Below are positions 53,558-62,573 of a DNA stretch of 64,000 nt, piece by piece; the stretch's first letter is position 1, and each line of letters begins with the position of its first letter. The position numbers were made by a program, and so were the translations under genes. The DNA is from Streptomyces scabiei 87.22. Lineage in GTDB: Bacteria; Actinomycetota; Actinomycetes; Streptomycetales; Streptomycetaceae. The stretch is from NCBI RefSeq assembly GCF_000091305.1, contig NC_013929.1:8866001-8930000 (forward strand). Direction: 5' to 3'. Below the pieces are notes generated by a model. The model saw nothing but the letters and a program-made list of their open reading frames with translations. It was not told the DNA's origin and did no database searches.

Positions 53558-54064
53558 TCAAAGGCGGGCACCGGCCCTGGGGCGGCGCATCTTGATCGCG
53601 CCGCCGGCGGCGGCTCCGGCGAGCAGCACCGCCCCGACGGAAAGTTGCGTGCCCTTGTCGTTCGCTGCCCCGAAACCAGCGTCGATCGCGCCGCTGGGGT
53701 TGCCGGTGCCGACCCAGTATGTGCCCGTGACCTTGACTCGTGGCGGGCACTTCAGAGTGATGGTGTAACCGCCGGCCGCGGTGTCGCCCGGCACCTTGAA
53801 TTCGCCGGTCAGTACACCCTCCCTGTCGCCTGGCAGGAGATGGAACTTGCCTCCTGCCTCGGACTCGCCCTTCCCGTAGACCTCCGAGCCACAGGCCCTG
53901 GTGCTGACCGTGACGGTGGAACCTGGGGCGGCATGGCGCGGGCTGATGTGCATGCCTGGATCACCGGTGGGGCCGTCCGCGGCTGCGGCGGCCGGGCTCG
54001 AGAGGCCGACGGCACCGATAAGGAAACCGATGCCGATGCCGGCGCCTGCCCACTTGATACGCAT
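53558..54064 (-). CDS. Secreted surface protein paired with the sortase (168 aa)
   Basis: A Sec signal peptide (MRIKWAGAGIGIGFLIGAVG, cleavage near SPAAAAADG) is followed by an Ig-like strand set (HAAPGSTVTVSTRACGSEVY, GEFKVPGDTAAGGYTITLKC) with two Cys that could pair. The C-terminus has a hydrophobic segment (LSVGAVLLAGAAAGG) and a basic tail (KMRRPRAGARL), as in sortase-processed proteins, but no LPXTG is visible; NPSGAIDAGFGA just before it is where one would look. GGAGGAA lies 5 bases before ATG 54064. Probable substrate or partner of the adjacent sortase. Confidence 0.75.
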   Translation of the reverse strand: MRIKWAGAGIGIGFLIGAVGLSSPAAAAADGPTGDPGMHISPRHAAPGSTVTVSTRACGSEVYGKGESEAGGKFHLLPGDREGVLTGEFKVPGDTAAGGYTITLKCPPRVKVTGTYWVGTGNPSGAIDAGFGAANDKGTQLSVGAVLLAGAAAGGAIKMRRPRAGARL

Positions 54065-54517
54065 GAAGTTCCTCCGAGAAGCAGTGGCCGGCCGGAGTGC
54101 GCGGCGCCTTGTTGTGCTCCGCTCATGAGGAAACCGACAGACCGTCAGGGCTGCAACACGCATACGGACAGATGGGTCATCCGGCCAGGCCCAGCGGCCG
54201 CACTCCTTTGATCATTTACGCAGGTGAGCGCTCCTGAGGGCGTTTTCGGAAGAACGCACCGCACGGGCGACGAGAGGGCCGGCGTCCCTTCGACGGGCGC
54301 GGTGACGTCGAGAGCCGGCCGGGGGCATGCCGCATCACTCCCGGTCGGCTGGGCGTGCCCGGTAGTCGGCTTGTTCTCTGCCACCGGCAGTCAGGTCCGT
54401 CTGCGACCGGTGGCGTCGCCTGCTGTTCCGGTGGACATGCCTGACTGACGAGAGAACATTTGGGAGTCGCCGCTGTAAGGGCTCGATACCGTAGCCCGCG
54501 AGGGCAAGCACGGTGGT
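54065..54517. other. No recognisable gene
   Basis: Promoter region of the surface-protein gene (minus strand) and beyond. No family was recognised on either strand. Confidence 0.4.
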
Positions 54518-54720
54518 GGGCCGCCGGTTGTCACCGACCACGAGTTCCACACCTTTCTGCGCCGCCGGGCGAACGGCGAGACGGCCGATCAGATCCAGCC
54601 CGACCTGATCATCCCCACCGGCAAACGCGAGGGCCACAACTCGAGCCTGGCGAGCACCTGCCGGGCGCTCGCTGAGCACCACGAGCGGCAGGCGTACCAC
54701 CGGCCCGGGCCGACTTCACC
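54518..54720 (+). pseudogene. Relic of an unidentified gene
   Basis: A 65-codon frame without a start reads PPVVTDHEFHTFLRRRANGE / TADQIQPDLIIPTGKREGHN / SSLASTCRALAEHHERQAY. The codon bias is good and the sequence looks like a protein fragment with a charged helical end, possibly from a DNA-binding or recombinase-type protein. I cannot name it with confidence. Confidence 0.35.
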
Positions 54721-54861
54721 GCTCTTCAGCGGCGCGACCGCAGTCCCAGGTAGTTTCTCGGCGCACATGTCCGATCGCCGTAGCCTCATGGGAACAGGGT
54801 TGCGGCGGGTGCCGCGGTCGCGGTCGGCGAGCGCATCCCCTCCTGTTCGAAAGGCTCACGC

Positions 54862-55780
54862 ATGCTCGACCTGCGACGCCAAGGTGCCGCTCTCATAGGC
54901 CCTACCGCGTTGCTTGTGGTGGCGGGCGCATCGTAGGCCTCCGCACACGGCACCGGCCCAGCGGCCGGCGAGAGCGCACCGGATTGCCTGTGGCCCGGCG
55001 TCGAGCACATGCTCCTGGGCTGGGACCACCTGCTTTTCGCCGCCGCCGTCCGCCACCTGGCGGGCTCCGCCCGCCGTGCTGCTGGTCAGAGCAGCCTCTT
55101 CGCCCTGGGCCACAGCACCACACTGCTGATCGCGGCCCTCGCGGGCCGGCGCGTGAACCCGGTGGCCGTGGACGTCGTCGCGCTGAGCCTCGTCTTCGTC
55201 GGCGCCGTCGGACTGCTCGGCGTGGGCGAGCGCCGCTGACGCGCCCGCTGTCGCCTGCTTCGGCCTCGTCCACGGCCTGGGTCTGGCCACCCGCCGCAGG
55301 ACCTCAACCTGGCCGACGACGGGAAGCCCGCACGGGTGCTGGCGTTCAACGTCGGCGTGGAGATCGGGCACATCGCCGCCGTCGCCGTCACCGCCGGCAT
55401 TCACAGGCTCCCACCGCAATCGCGCCCTGAAGGGTGCGTGATCCGGGTCGCGAGGCCGCTCTCGTGGCATGCGGCGTGGTGGCCGCCGCAACGCTGGTCG
55501 TCCTCGGCGACCAGTCCGAGACGGCGCAGGCTCAGGGCAGCTGCCAGGTCCGCGACCGCATCGAGACGATCACCGGCAATACCGGACACCCCAAGGGCTT
55601 CACCGAACCCGGCGAGCGCGCTCCGGAGTCCGGGTTCGGCCATGTCATCGGCGACGGATACGTCATCGTCCAGTACCGGCCCCAGCTTCCCGCCGCCGAT
55701 CTGGACGCCCTGCGCAACTACGTCCGAGGCGGCGATGGGAGATCGACTTGCTGGTGCCCCACCAGGTTGGTAGCCGCTAC
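54862..55780 (+). pseudogene. HupE/UreJ-like membrane protein gene, shattered
   Basis: ATG 54862 starts MLDLRRQGAALIGPTALLVV and meets TAG after 24 codons. The same frame resumes with SAHGTGPAAG and HMLLGWDHLLFAAAVRHLAG, FALGHSTTLLIAALAGRRVN, stopping at 55239. FGLVHGLGLATR, RVLAFNVGVEIGHIAAVAVT and then SCQVRDRIETITGNTGHPKG / FGHVIGDGYVIVQYRPQLP follow in other frames. The order matches HupE-type proteins with an extra C-terminal secreted domain. At least one stop and three shifts are present. Confidence 0.75.
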
Positions 55781-56178
55781 TCGACGCTGCGGCGGCCTGC
55801 GAGAAGGAACAGAGAGGTGAGAAGCCCAAGGAGTCCTCCGCGAGCCTCCACCGCAAGGCTGCCGCGCTCGATGTACGGCTCCGAAAGCGTCTCGCACTGC
55901 TCGACAGGCAGCCGTTCACGTCCACGAAGCCACCGCAGATCCTCACCGCGGCCCTTGTGCCGAGTGTCTCCGACCTGCCCTCTCGCGAGTGAAGATCGCT
56001 CCTGTGCGAACACGAGGAGGGCGTGAATCGCGGCGGGAACGCGATCCGAACCGATCCGCCACAGGTCGAGCACTCGTCGGCGCCCACAGGCTCCCGCGTC
56101 CTGGTGCGCTGAGCCGTCGGCCAGGGCTGGACCTGGAGACCCCTGGCCATGCTGCGGGTTGTCTTTGCGGAGGTTGGC
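55781..56178. other. No recognisable gene
   Basis: Between the hupE-like relic and yjbQ-end copy C. A minus-strand frame (about 55790-56196) is open but shows no family features I know. Confidence 0.4.
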
Positions 56179-56234
56179 GGACACCGACCGCGACAACCCG
56201 AACCGTCAGGTCCGGTCGAGCTTCCTCGGTTGAG
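56179..56234 (+). repeat. yjbQ 3' end, copy C (diverged)
   Basis: Matches the yjbQ end at 44 of 56 positions and keeps its frame and stop: DTDRDNPNRQVRSSFLG. The differences are mostly synonymous or conservative, so it looks like the end of a related yjbQ gene, not random drift. It marks the right boundary of the accessory region. Confidence 0.75.
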
Positions 56235-56312
56235 TGTGCTGGCGGGACCGCAGCGGGAAAGACCGGCAGAACGAAGGGACAGAGAGCGGGCCGCTGTCGT
56301 CCGGCGCCGGGG

Positions 56313-57173
56313 TCAGCGGGTGAGGGCGCGGTTCAGCCAGGTCAGCAGGTCGTTGACGATCTCCTGTCTGTTGGTCTCGTGGAACAGTTCGTGCCGGGCC
56401 TCGGGATAACGGAGGTAGGTCACGTCGACGAGGCCGGCCTCGCCGTAGCGTTCGACCAGCAGGTTGCTGAGTGAGAGAGCGGCGTTCAGCGGGTCGTGGT
56501 CCCCGACCAGGACGCAGAGGGGCAGATCCGCCGGGATGCCCTTGGGCCGGGCCAGTGACGCCGAGGCGACGGCGATGTCGGCCATGCCCTGGGCGTCGAG
56601 GCTGAAGCCGCACAGGGGGTCGGCGAGGTAGGCGTCGACGGCCGGCTCGTCCCGGCTGAGCCAGTCGAACGGCGTGCGGCCGGGTTGGAACGCCCTGTTG
56701 AGCGCGAGCAACGGGTCTCCTCCCTCGGCTGCCTCCTGTGCCTGTGCCTGTGCCGCGAGCATCACGTCGACCGCAGTGGTACCGGCGAGGGCGACGGCGT
56801 CGAGCAGGTGGGCGTGTTCCAGGACGTACTGCTGCGTGGCGAAGGAACCGAGGCTGTGTCCGAGCAGGACCAGGGGCAGGCCGGGGTGCTGTTCGCGGAC
56901 TTTCTCCGACAGGGTGACCATGTCACCGACGAGTCGGTTCCAGCCGTCGTCCCCGAGATGACCGGGCTCGGCGTGCCTGCTCAGCCCGTGTCCGCGGTGA
57001 TCGTTGGCATAGACGGCGTAGCCCTGAGCAGTCAGCGCTGCCGCGAGTGGGGCGTAACGGCCGGCGTGCTCGCCCATGCCGTGGGCGATCTGGACGACGG
57101 CTCGCGGGGGCGTCTCCGGCTTCCATTCGTGCACGTGGATCTGGACGCCGTCTTCGCTCTCGAAGGTGAACAT
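56313..57173 (-). CDS. Alpha/beta hydrolase, monoacylglycerol lipase-like (286 aa)
   Basis: Cytoplasmic serine hydrolase of the lysophospholipase/monoglyceride lipase type. Oxyanion region AHGMGEHAGRY, nucleophile elbow LVLLGHSLGSFATQ (Ser), acid in LCVLVGDHDPLN and His in YPEARHELFHE are all in order. Length is typical (about 280). The lid region around AQAQAQEAAEGGDPLLALNR is Ala/Gln-rich and unusual. It is the first intact gene after yjbQ-end copy C and lies 125 bases from the liv operon end, on the same strand. Confidence 0.9.
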   Translation of the reverse strand: MFTFESEDGVQIHVHEWKPETPPRAVVQIAHGMGEHAGRYAPLAAALTAQGYAVYANDHRGHGLSRHAEPGHLGDDGWNRLVGDMVTLSEKVREQHPGLPLVLLGHSLGSFATQQYVLEHAHLLDAVALAGTTAVDVMLAAQAQAQEAAEGGDPLLALNRAFQPGRTPFDWLSRDEPAVDAYLADPLCGFSLDAQGMADIAVASASLARPKGIPADLPLCVLVGDHDPLNAALSLSNLLVERYGEAGLVDVTYLRYPEARHELFHETNRQEIVNDLLTWLNRALTR

Positions 57174-57298
57174 CGGGTTCCTTGTCTTGGGTACGCGGGC
57201 AGCCCTGCTGGCCCGGCCGAGTCGCAGGGGGTGGGCCGGCCCGAGCGGTGCAGGCTCACGGCGGTCGTGGGGTACGGCGGTGGTGACCGCCGGCCGGG

Positions 57299-58012
57299 TC
57301 AGGCGTACTGCTCGCCGAGGTAGCCGGCGATGATCCGGGTCTGGTCGGCCCGGAGTTCCCGGGCCGCGGCGTGCGTGGTGATCTCGCCGTGGGAGAGGAC
57401 GTAGCCGCGGTCGGCGATGTCGAGGGCGAGGCCGACGTGCTGTTCGACGAGCAGCACCCCGCAGCCGGTGTCGTCGGCATAGCGCCTGACGATGGGCAGC
57501 AGTTCCTCGACGATGATGGGTGCCAGGCCGAGGCTGAGCTCGTCGAGCAGGAGCAGCTTGGGGCTGCGGGCCAGGGCTCTTCCCATGGCGAGCATCTGTT
57601 GCTCGCCGCCGGAGAGCAGCCCTGCCTTGCGGTCCTGGAGGCGGGCCAGGGCGGGGAAGTAACGCTGGGCGGCCGCCTGGTCGAGGCGCTCGCCCCGGTG
57701 GCCGAGGCGCAGGTGCTCCGCCACCGTGAGGCCGGAGAAGATGCCTCGTCCTTCCGGAACGTGGGCGATGCCGAGGCGGGCGCGGGTCGCTGCCGGGATC
57801 CTGGCGAGGTCCGTCCCGTTGAAGGTGATCGTGCCGGCGAGGGGGCGCAGCAGCGCGGAGACGGTCTTGAGCGTGGTGGTCTTCCCCGCTCCGTTGGCCC
57901 CGAGGAGGGCGACGACCTCTCCCGCGCCCACCTCGAGGTCGATCCCGCGGATGACGGCGGCTCCGTCGTATCCGGCGGTGAGCCCGGCCACCTTCAGGAC
58001 TGGGGTGCTCAT
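57299..58012 (-). CDS. livF: Branched-chain amino acid-type ABC importer ATPase, LivF (237 aa)
   Basis: Last gene of the importer operon. Walker A ALLGANGAGKTTTLKTVSAL, signature LLSGGEQQMLAMGRAL, Walker B LLLLDELSLGLAP and the H-loop VLLVEQHV are those of LivF. It forms a heterodimeric ATPase with LivG to drive uptake through the LivHM-type permease. The start ATG 58012 overlaps the livG stop in ATGA. The substrate may be branched-chain amino acids, amides or urea. Confidence 0.93.
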   Translation of the reverse strand: MSTPVLKVAGLTAGYDGAAVIRGIDLEVGAGEVVALLGANGAGKTTTLKTVSALLRPLAGTITFNGTDLARIPAATRARLGIAHVPEGRGIFSGLTVAEHLRLGHRGERLDQAAAQRYFPALARLQDRKAGLLSGGEQQMLAMGRALARSPKLLLLDELSLGLAPIIVEELLPIVRRYADDTGCGVLLVEQHVGLALDIADRGYVLSHGEITTHAAARELRADQTRIIAGYLGEQYA

Positions 58013-58824
58013 GGTGTCTCCGGTGTGCTGGTGAGGGCCTTGGCGGAGCCGTCGCCCGAAGTGGCGGACGCGGTGGCTGGCTGGGCGGCGGAAGCCCCGA
58101 GGTAGGCGGCGATGACGGCCGGGTCGGTCCGGATCTGTGCCGGCGTCCCGGATGCGATCACCTTGCCGAACTCCAGGACGACGACGTGGTCGCAGATGCC
58201 CATCACGAGGCTCATGTCGTGGTCGATGAGGAGCAGCGCGGTGCCGGCCTCGGCGACCGCGCGCAGTCTGCGTCCGAGTTCGGCGCTCTCCGTCGTGTCC
58301 AGGCCGGCCGCGGGTTCGTCGAGACAGATGATGCGGGGGCGGGCTGCCAAGGCCCGTGCCACACCGACGAGTTTGCGTCTGCCCTGGGACAGCTCGTGCG
58401 CCGAGGCGTCGCCCAGGTCCTCGAGCCCCAGGGCCGCGAGGGCCCGGGGGACAGCGGGGTTCGCGGCCGGGCGGCGCCCGAAGGTCTCGCCGAGTGTGGT
58501 CCACCACGTCGAAGGGTCCGCCGTGACCTGGAGGTTCTCCGCGACCGTGAGGTCTTCGAAGAGTTCGCTGCTCTGGAAGGTGCGGGCGAGTCCTCGGCGG
58601 GCCCGTACATGGGGCGGCCGTCCGGTCAGGTCCTTGCCGTCCAGTTCCACCCGTCCCCGGGCGGCGACGAGACCGGTGACCGCGTCCACGAAGGTGGTCT
58701 TGCCGGCCCCGTTGGGGCCGATGAGGCCGACGAGTTGGCCCTCGCCGACCTCCAGGGAGACATCGCTGAGGGCGTGGACGCCGCCGTAGCTGACGCCCAA
58801 CTGCTGGACAGAGAGCACGTTCAC
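58009..58824 (-). CDS. livG: Branched-chain amino acid-type ABC importer ATPase, LivG (271 aa)
   Basis: Walker A GLIGPNGAGKTTFVDAVTGL, the LivG-type loop RARRGLARTFQSSELFEDLT, signature ELSQGRRKLVGVARAL (LSGGQ as LSQGR, typical for LivG), Walker B IICLDEPAAGLD and H-loop LLIDHDM. The C-terminal tail (about 25 residues, Ala/Ser/Thr) is longer than usual. GTG 58824 is preceded by AAGGAGGT and overlaps the permease stop in GTGA. Confidence 0.93.
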   Translation of the reverse strand: MNVLSVQQLGVSYGGVHALSDVSLEVGEGQLVGLIGPNGAGKTTFVDAVTGLVAARGRVELDGKDLTGRPPHVRARRGLARTFQSSELFEDLTVAENLQVTADPSTWWTTLGETFGRRPAANPAVPRALAALGLEDLGDASAHELSQGRRKLVGVARALAARPRIICLDEPAAGLDTTESAELGRRLRAVAEAGTALLLIDHDMSLVMGICDHVVVLEFGKVIASGTPAQIRTDPAVIAAYLGASAAQPATASATSGDGSAKALTSTPETP

Positions 58825-60848
58825 GGTGCGACCTCCTTGGCTTCGGCGGCGGTGCGACCGAGGTGGATCTCCGGGGAGCCGACGGCGGATGCGTGGTCCG
58901 TCGGTGGTCCGGTCGTGGCTGCCGCGCGTCTCATCCTCTTCGCCGTCCTCCGGCGGTGGGCGGCGCCCGCGATGCCGTCGGGGTTGGCGATCAGCGTCAC
59001 GATCAGGGAGACGCCGCCGAAGAGCAGGGCCCAAGTTCCCTTGATTCCGAACCACTTGTCCAGCGCGTGCGGCAGCAGCGCCTCGGTGGACATCAGCCCC
59101 GCGATCACGGCTCCGGAGACCATGGTGATGCCGCCGATGTAGGCGAATCCGATCAGGCCGAGGGCGGCCAGGGCGGTGAACCGGGCGGCGCTGACCGAGC
59201 CGAAGTTGTAGCCGTAGAGGGTGCCGGCGGCGCTGGCGATGAAGGAGCTGATGGTGAACGCGGCGATCTTCACGGCCCGGACGTCGACACCGGCTGCCGC
59301 GGCGGCGCGCTCGTTGGAGCGGACGGCGAGCATCCGTCGGCCGAGTCCGGTGCGCCTGAGATGGGCGACGTACAGCCCGAGGGCCACGGTGACGGCCAGG
59401 ACGAGGAAGCCGAACATGGGGCTGGGTTCGTTGCCGTCCAGGCCGCGGAAGTCCGCTTTCGGTCCGAGGTCGATTCCGAACAGGCGCGGCGGGGGTACGG
59501 ACACCCCGGCTGTTCCGCCGAACGAGGTGTTGTTGAACAGGGCCTGTTCCATGGCCAGGGCCGCGGCCAGGGTGACGACGGCCAGGCTCACTCCCCGCAC
59601 CCGCAGGGCGGAGACGCCCGCGGCCACTCCCAGCAGGGTGGCCAGCACCATCGCGCCGAGGGCGGAGAACGGGAACGGGATTCCCCACCCGACCGAGAGG
59701 TGGGAGAGGACGAATCCCGCGGTTCCGGAGAGCGCGAGCTGCATCACGGAGATCTGTCCGACGTAGCCGGTGATGACGACGTAGGACAGCACGATGACCA
59801 TGCCGATCAACGAGTTCGTGAGTGCCTGGCGGAAGTCGAACGGGAGCACGATCAGTGCGGCGGCGGCGACCGTGGCGGAGATCAGAGCGGGACGCAGCAG
59901 CCGCTCCGGCAAGGGCACCGCGGGCAGTCGCTGTTCGACGAGTTCACCGCGGCGCGGCAGACCGGCACCCCGCACGTACAGGGCGACGACCATCAGGGCG
60001 AAGACGAGGAGCTGCTGGAGACCGGGCATGGCGTTGCCGTTGTCGGTCGGGAACCAGCTCTGCGTGGACAGGTAGTAGACGACCGACTGGAGCACTCCGA
60101 TGAGGATGCCCGCGGTGCAGGCGATCCACAGCGAGGTGAACCCGGCGAAGAGGGCGGCGGCCAGGGCCGGGACCACCTGCAGCGGGAGCGTCATGGAGTC
60201 GACCTGGACGATGGGCGCGGCCAGGACACCGAGGAGCCCGGCGACCAGGGCGGCCAGGAGGGTGTTGGCCATCGAGACGCTGTTGGGGGACAGTCCTGCC
60301 AGCAGAGCGGCCTGTTCGTTCTCCGAGGCCGCGCGGGTGGCCAGGCCGAAGCGGCTCCACCGGTACAGGGCCCCGAGGGTCAGGGCGATCACGACGACCA
60401 GTCCGGCCAGGACGAAGCGGTCGGAGGGTGTGGTGATGCCCAGCAGAGTGACGGTCCCGGCCGGAAGGATGCTCGGTGCCTGCTGCGGCTGCACCCCGAA
60501 GACCAGGAGCACGGTGGCCTGCAGGGTGAGCAGGACGCCGAGGGAGGCCGCGAGTTTGGCCAGGGGTGAGACGGTGCGCAGCGGCTTGAAGACCGCCACC
60601 TCTGTCAGCACTCCGACGGCGAGCGCGACGGTGAGGGCACCGGCGAGGGCGGCCCCCATGGGCAGCGTCAGCCCGAAGAAACCGGTGGTCAGGGCCCAGA
60701 AGGCATAGGCCGAGACCATGGCGACCGCGCCGGTGGACAGATTGATGATGCCCGAGCCCCGGTAGGTGGTCACCACGCCGAGCGCGATGCCGGCGATCAG
60801 TGCCCCCTGGCCGAGGCCGAGCAAGGCGAAGAGCAGGATCTGTTCCAA
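58821..60848 (-). CDS. Fused LivH-LivM permease (675 aa)
   Basis: One protein carries both membrane subunits of the importer. The LivH half (about 1-290) starts ILLFALLGLGQGALIAGIAL and contains GSGIINLSTGAVAMVSAY; the LivM half (about 320-640) contains GYVGQISVMQLALSGTAGFV and the coupling region GLGRRMLAVRSNERAAAAAG. The linker around 290-315 is charged (RRGELVEQRLPAVPLPERLL). The start is TTG 60848, placed by AGGAG 8 bases upstream. Sixteen or more hydrophobic segments are expected. It overlaps livG by four bases. Confidence 0.9.
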   Translation of the reverse strand: MEQILLFALLGLGQGALIAGIALGVVTTYRGSGIINLSTGAVAMVSAYAFWALTTGFFGLTLPMGAALAGALTVALAVGVLTEVAVFKPLRTVSPLAKLAASLGVLLTLQATVLLVFGVQPQQAPSILPAGTVTLLGITTPSDRFVLAGLVVVIALTLGALYRWSRFGLATRAASENEQAALLAGLSPNSVSMANTLLAALVAGLLGVLAAPIVQVDSMTLPLQVVPALAAALFAGFTSLWIACTAGILIGVLQSVVYYLSTQSWFPTDNGNAMPGLQQLLVFALMVVALYVRGAGLPRRGELVEQRLPAVPLPERLLRPALISATVAAAALIVLPFDFRQALTNSLIGMVIVLSYVVITGYVGQISVMQLALSGTAGFVLSHLSVGWGIPFPFSALGAMVLATLLGVAAGVSALRVRGVSLAVVTLAAALAMEQALFNNTSFGGTAGVSVPPPRLFGIDLGPKADFRGLDGNEPSPMFGFLVLAVTVALGLYVAHLRRTGLGRRMLAVRSNERAAAAAGVDVRAVKIAAFTISSFIASAAGTLYGYNFGSVSAARFTALAALGLIGFAYIGGITMVSGAVIAGLMSTEALLPHALDKWFGIKGTWALLFGGVSLIVTLIANPDGIAGAAHRRRTAKRMRRAAATTGPPTDHASAVGSPEIHLGRTAAEAKEVAP

Positions 60849-60949
60849 TGCATGACTCCTGTCATGAGCCCGCACATGCGCGGGTCCGCGCTGCTGAGGC
60901 CGCGTCCTGTGAGGGCGGCGACCTCAGCGGCCGCGGGTCGGGCGAGGGC

Positions 60950-62263
60950 TCACTGGGGCGGGCGGATCCAGTCGGTCAGGGGCTTGAAGCGGCCCTTGCC
61001 CTCGTACTGGTAGAACCTGGCCTGGTCGTTGCAGACGGCGGGGGCGTCCGGGTACTTGCCGCACTCGACCTCGGCGGCGCCCATGACGACCGGCCCGGGG
61101 AACTTCTTGAGCCGCTCGCTCACGGACGCGGGCGTGATCTTGTCCGGGCCGATGGCATCGAGCACCTTCGCGTACGTCAGGATCGTGCTCCAGCCCAGCG
61201 GCGCGAAGACCTTGGACTGGTCCTCCTTGCCCAGCCCGGCCTGTGCCGAGGCCGTCAGGAACGCCTTGGAGTCGGCGGCCGAGGAGTCCATCGGCAGCGT
61301 CTGGGCGACGCCGTACGTCCAGGTGGGCAGGTCCCCTCCGAGCCCCTGGGCGACATCGGGGGACATGCACAGCGGCGTGGAGACCACCGGCTTGGTGACA
61401 TTGAGCTGCTTCAGTGCTTTGGCGATCCCGACGCATCCGCCACCGATGGAGATGGGGACCACGACGTCCGCGGTGTTCGTCCCGGCCGCGGTGACCGGGC
61501 CGATCAGATCGGTGGACTGCGCGTCGAACCCGACGGACTTCACCTTCAGTCCGGCGGCTTTCAGGCCCTTCACCGCCGCCCCGGAGGCGATCTTGTCGCC
61601 GGGTGTGTTCGTGTGGATCACCGCCGCGGTCTTCGCTTTCAGCACGTCACGGGCGTAGGTGCCCCAGGTGCCGAAGATGTGCGGCAGGTCGCCGAACGTG
61701 CTGAAGGTGTTCTTCGCGGTGGGCATGGTCGGGCCCGTTGCCACGCCGACCAGTACGGGCTTCTTCCCCGCGATCACCGAGTTGAAGGAGGCGTCACCGA
61801 GGTAGAGATTGCCGACGCCGATGGCGGAGACCTCCTTGTCGCCCAGCAGTTGCTGGCCGCACTTCTGTCCCTCCTCCTCGGCGGACACCACCGTGCAGAC
61901 GTTCAGCTTCAACGGGTGCCCGCCGATGCCGCCCAGCTTGTCGTTGACGTAACGCACCGCGGCACGGGCACCGAGGGTGGCTTCGGGGTTGCCGCCGGGG
62001 CCGCCTTCGACGTTCACCCAGCCCAGGGTGACCGGGTCGAGGGCGGCGTCGGCCTTGCCCGCCCTTCCGCCGACGTAGGCGAGGTAGTCGGTCACGACGT
62101 CACTCGCCGAGCGGGAGTCGGCGGTCGCGGAGGAATCGCCGGCGGAGGCGCCGGACGACGAGGACGTGCCGGTGCCCGATCCGCTGCATGCGGCGACCCC
62201 CAGCAGGGGCGCCAGAGCGGCGGAGACGAGGCCGAGTCTTACGGGGCGTGAGATCGAGGGCAT
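60950..62263 (-). CDS. ABC importer substrate-binding lipoprotein, LivK-type (437 aa)
   Basis: Extracellular binding protein of the importer. The signal peptide ends in the lipobox LLGVAAC, followed by a Gly/Ser linker. The two-lobed Peripla_BP_6 fold is seen in VTLGWVNVEGGPGGNPEATL, AVRYVNDKLGGIGGHPLKLN and the hinge region; four Cys residues (NVCTV, GQKCGQQL, GGCVG, ECGKYPDAPAVC) suggest disulphides. ATG 62263 follows GGAGGATCC. It is the first gene of the operon, 101 bases before the permease. Ligand unknown. Confidence 0.9.
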   Translation of the reverse strand: MPSISRPVRLGLVSAALAPLLGVAACSGSGTGTSSSSGASAGDSSATADSRSASDVVTDYLAYVGGRAGKADAALDPVTLGWVNVEGGPGGNPEATLGARAAVRYVNDKLGGIGGHPLKLNVCTVVSAEEEGQKCGQQLLGDKEVSAIGVGNLYLGDASFNSVIAGKKPVLVGVATGPTMPTAKNTFSTFGDLPHIFGTWGTYARDVLKAKTAAVIHTNTPGDKIASGAAVKGLKAAGLKVKSVGFDAQSTDLIGPVTAAGTNTADVVVPISIGGGCVGIAKALKQLNVTKPVVSTPLCMSPDVAQGLGGDLPTWTYGVAQTLPMDSSAADSKAFLTASAQAGLGKEDQSKVFAPLGWSTILTYAKVLDAIGPDKITPASVSERLKKFPGPVVMGAAEVECGKYPDAPAVCNDQARFYQYEGKGRFKPLTDWIRPPQ

Positions 62264-62339
62264 GCGGGATCCTCCAGGATCGGAAAACGGCAGGGCGGTG
62301 CCCGGCGCGGCATGCGGGAGAGCACGGAAGGCAGTGGGA

Positions 62340-62500
62340 GCAGGGAAGGCAGGGAAGGCAGGGAAAGCAGGGAGACCGAGGAAGGCAGGGAAAGCGAGGA
62401 AGGCAGGGAGACCGAGGAAGGCAGGGAAAGCGAGGAAGGCAGGGAAAGCGAGGAAGGCAGGGAGAGCGAGGAAGGCAGGGAGAGCGAGGAAGGCAGGCGG
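62340..62500. repeat. 18-bp purine-rich tandem repeat upstream of the importer operon
   Basis: Six full units of GAGGAAGGCAGGGA-A/G-A-C/G-C start at 62378, 62396, 62414, 62432, 62450 and 62468, with a partial seventh at 62486 and looser GCAGGGAAG copies from 62340. The plus strand is almost all G and A. It lies between the binding-protein gene and the divergent tetR gene. Confidence 0.9.
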
Positions 62501-62573
62501 GCGCACCGGGGTGACCGGTGCCTCGGACCAGCCCGAGGACCTTCGAAAGGCCAGGTGACCGGCGCTTCCGAGT

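Noticed and set aside
62340..62500. 18-bp tandem array considered as CRISPR
   Set aside because: Units are contiguous without unique spacers, and no cas gene is near.
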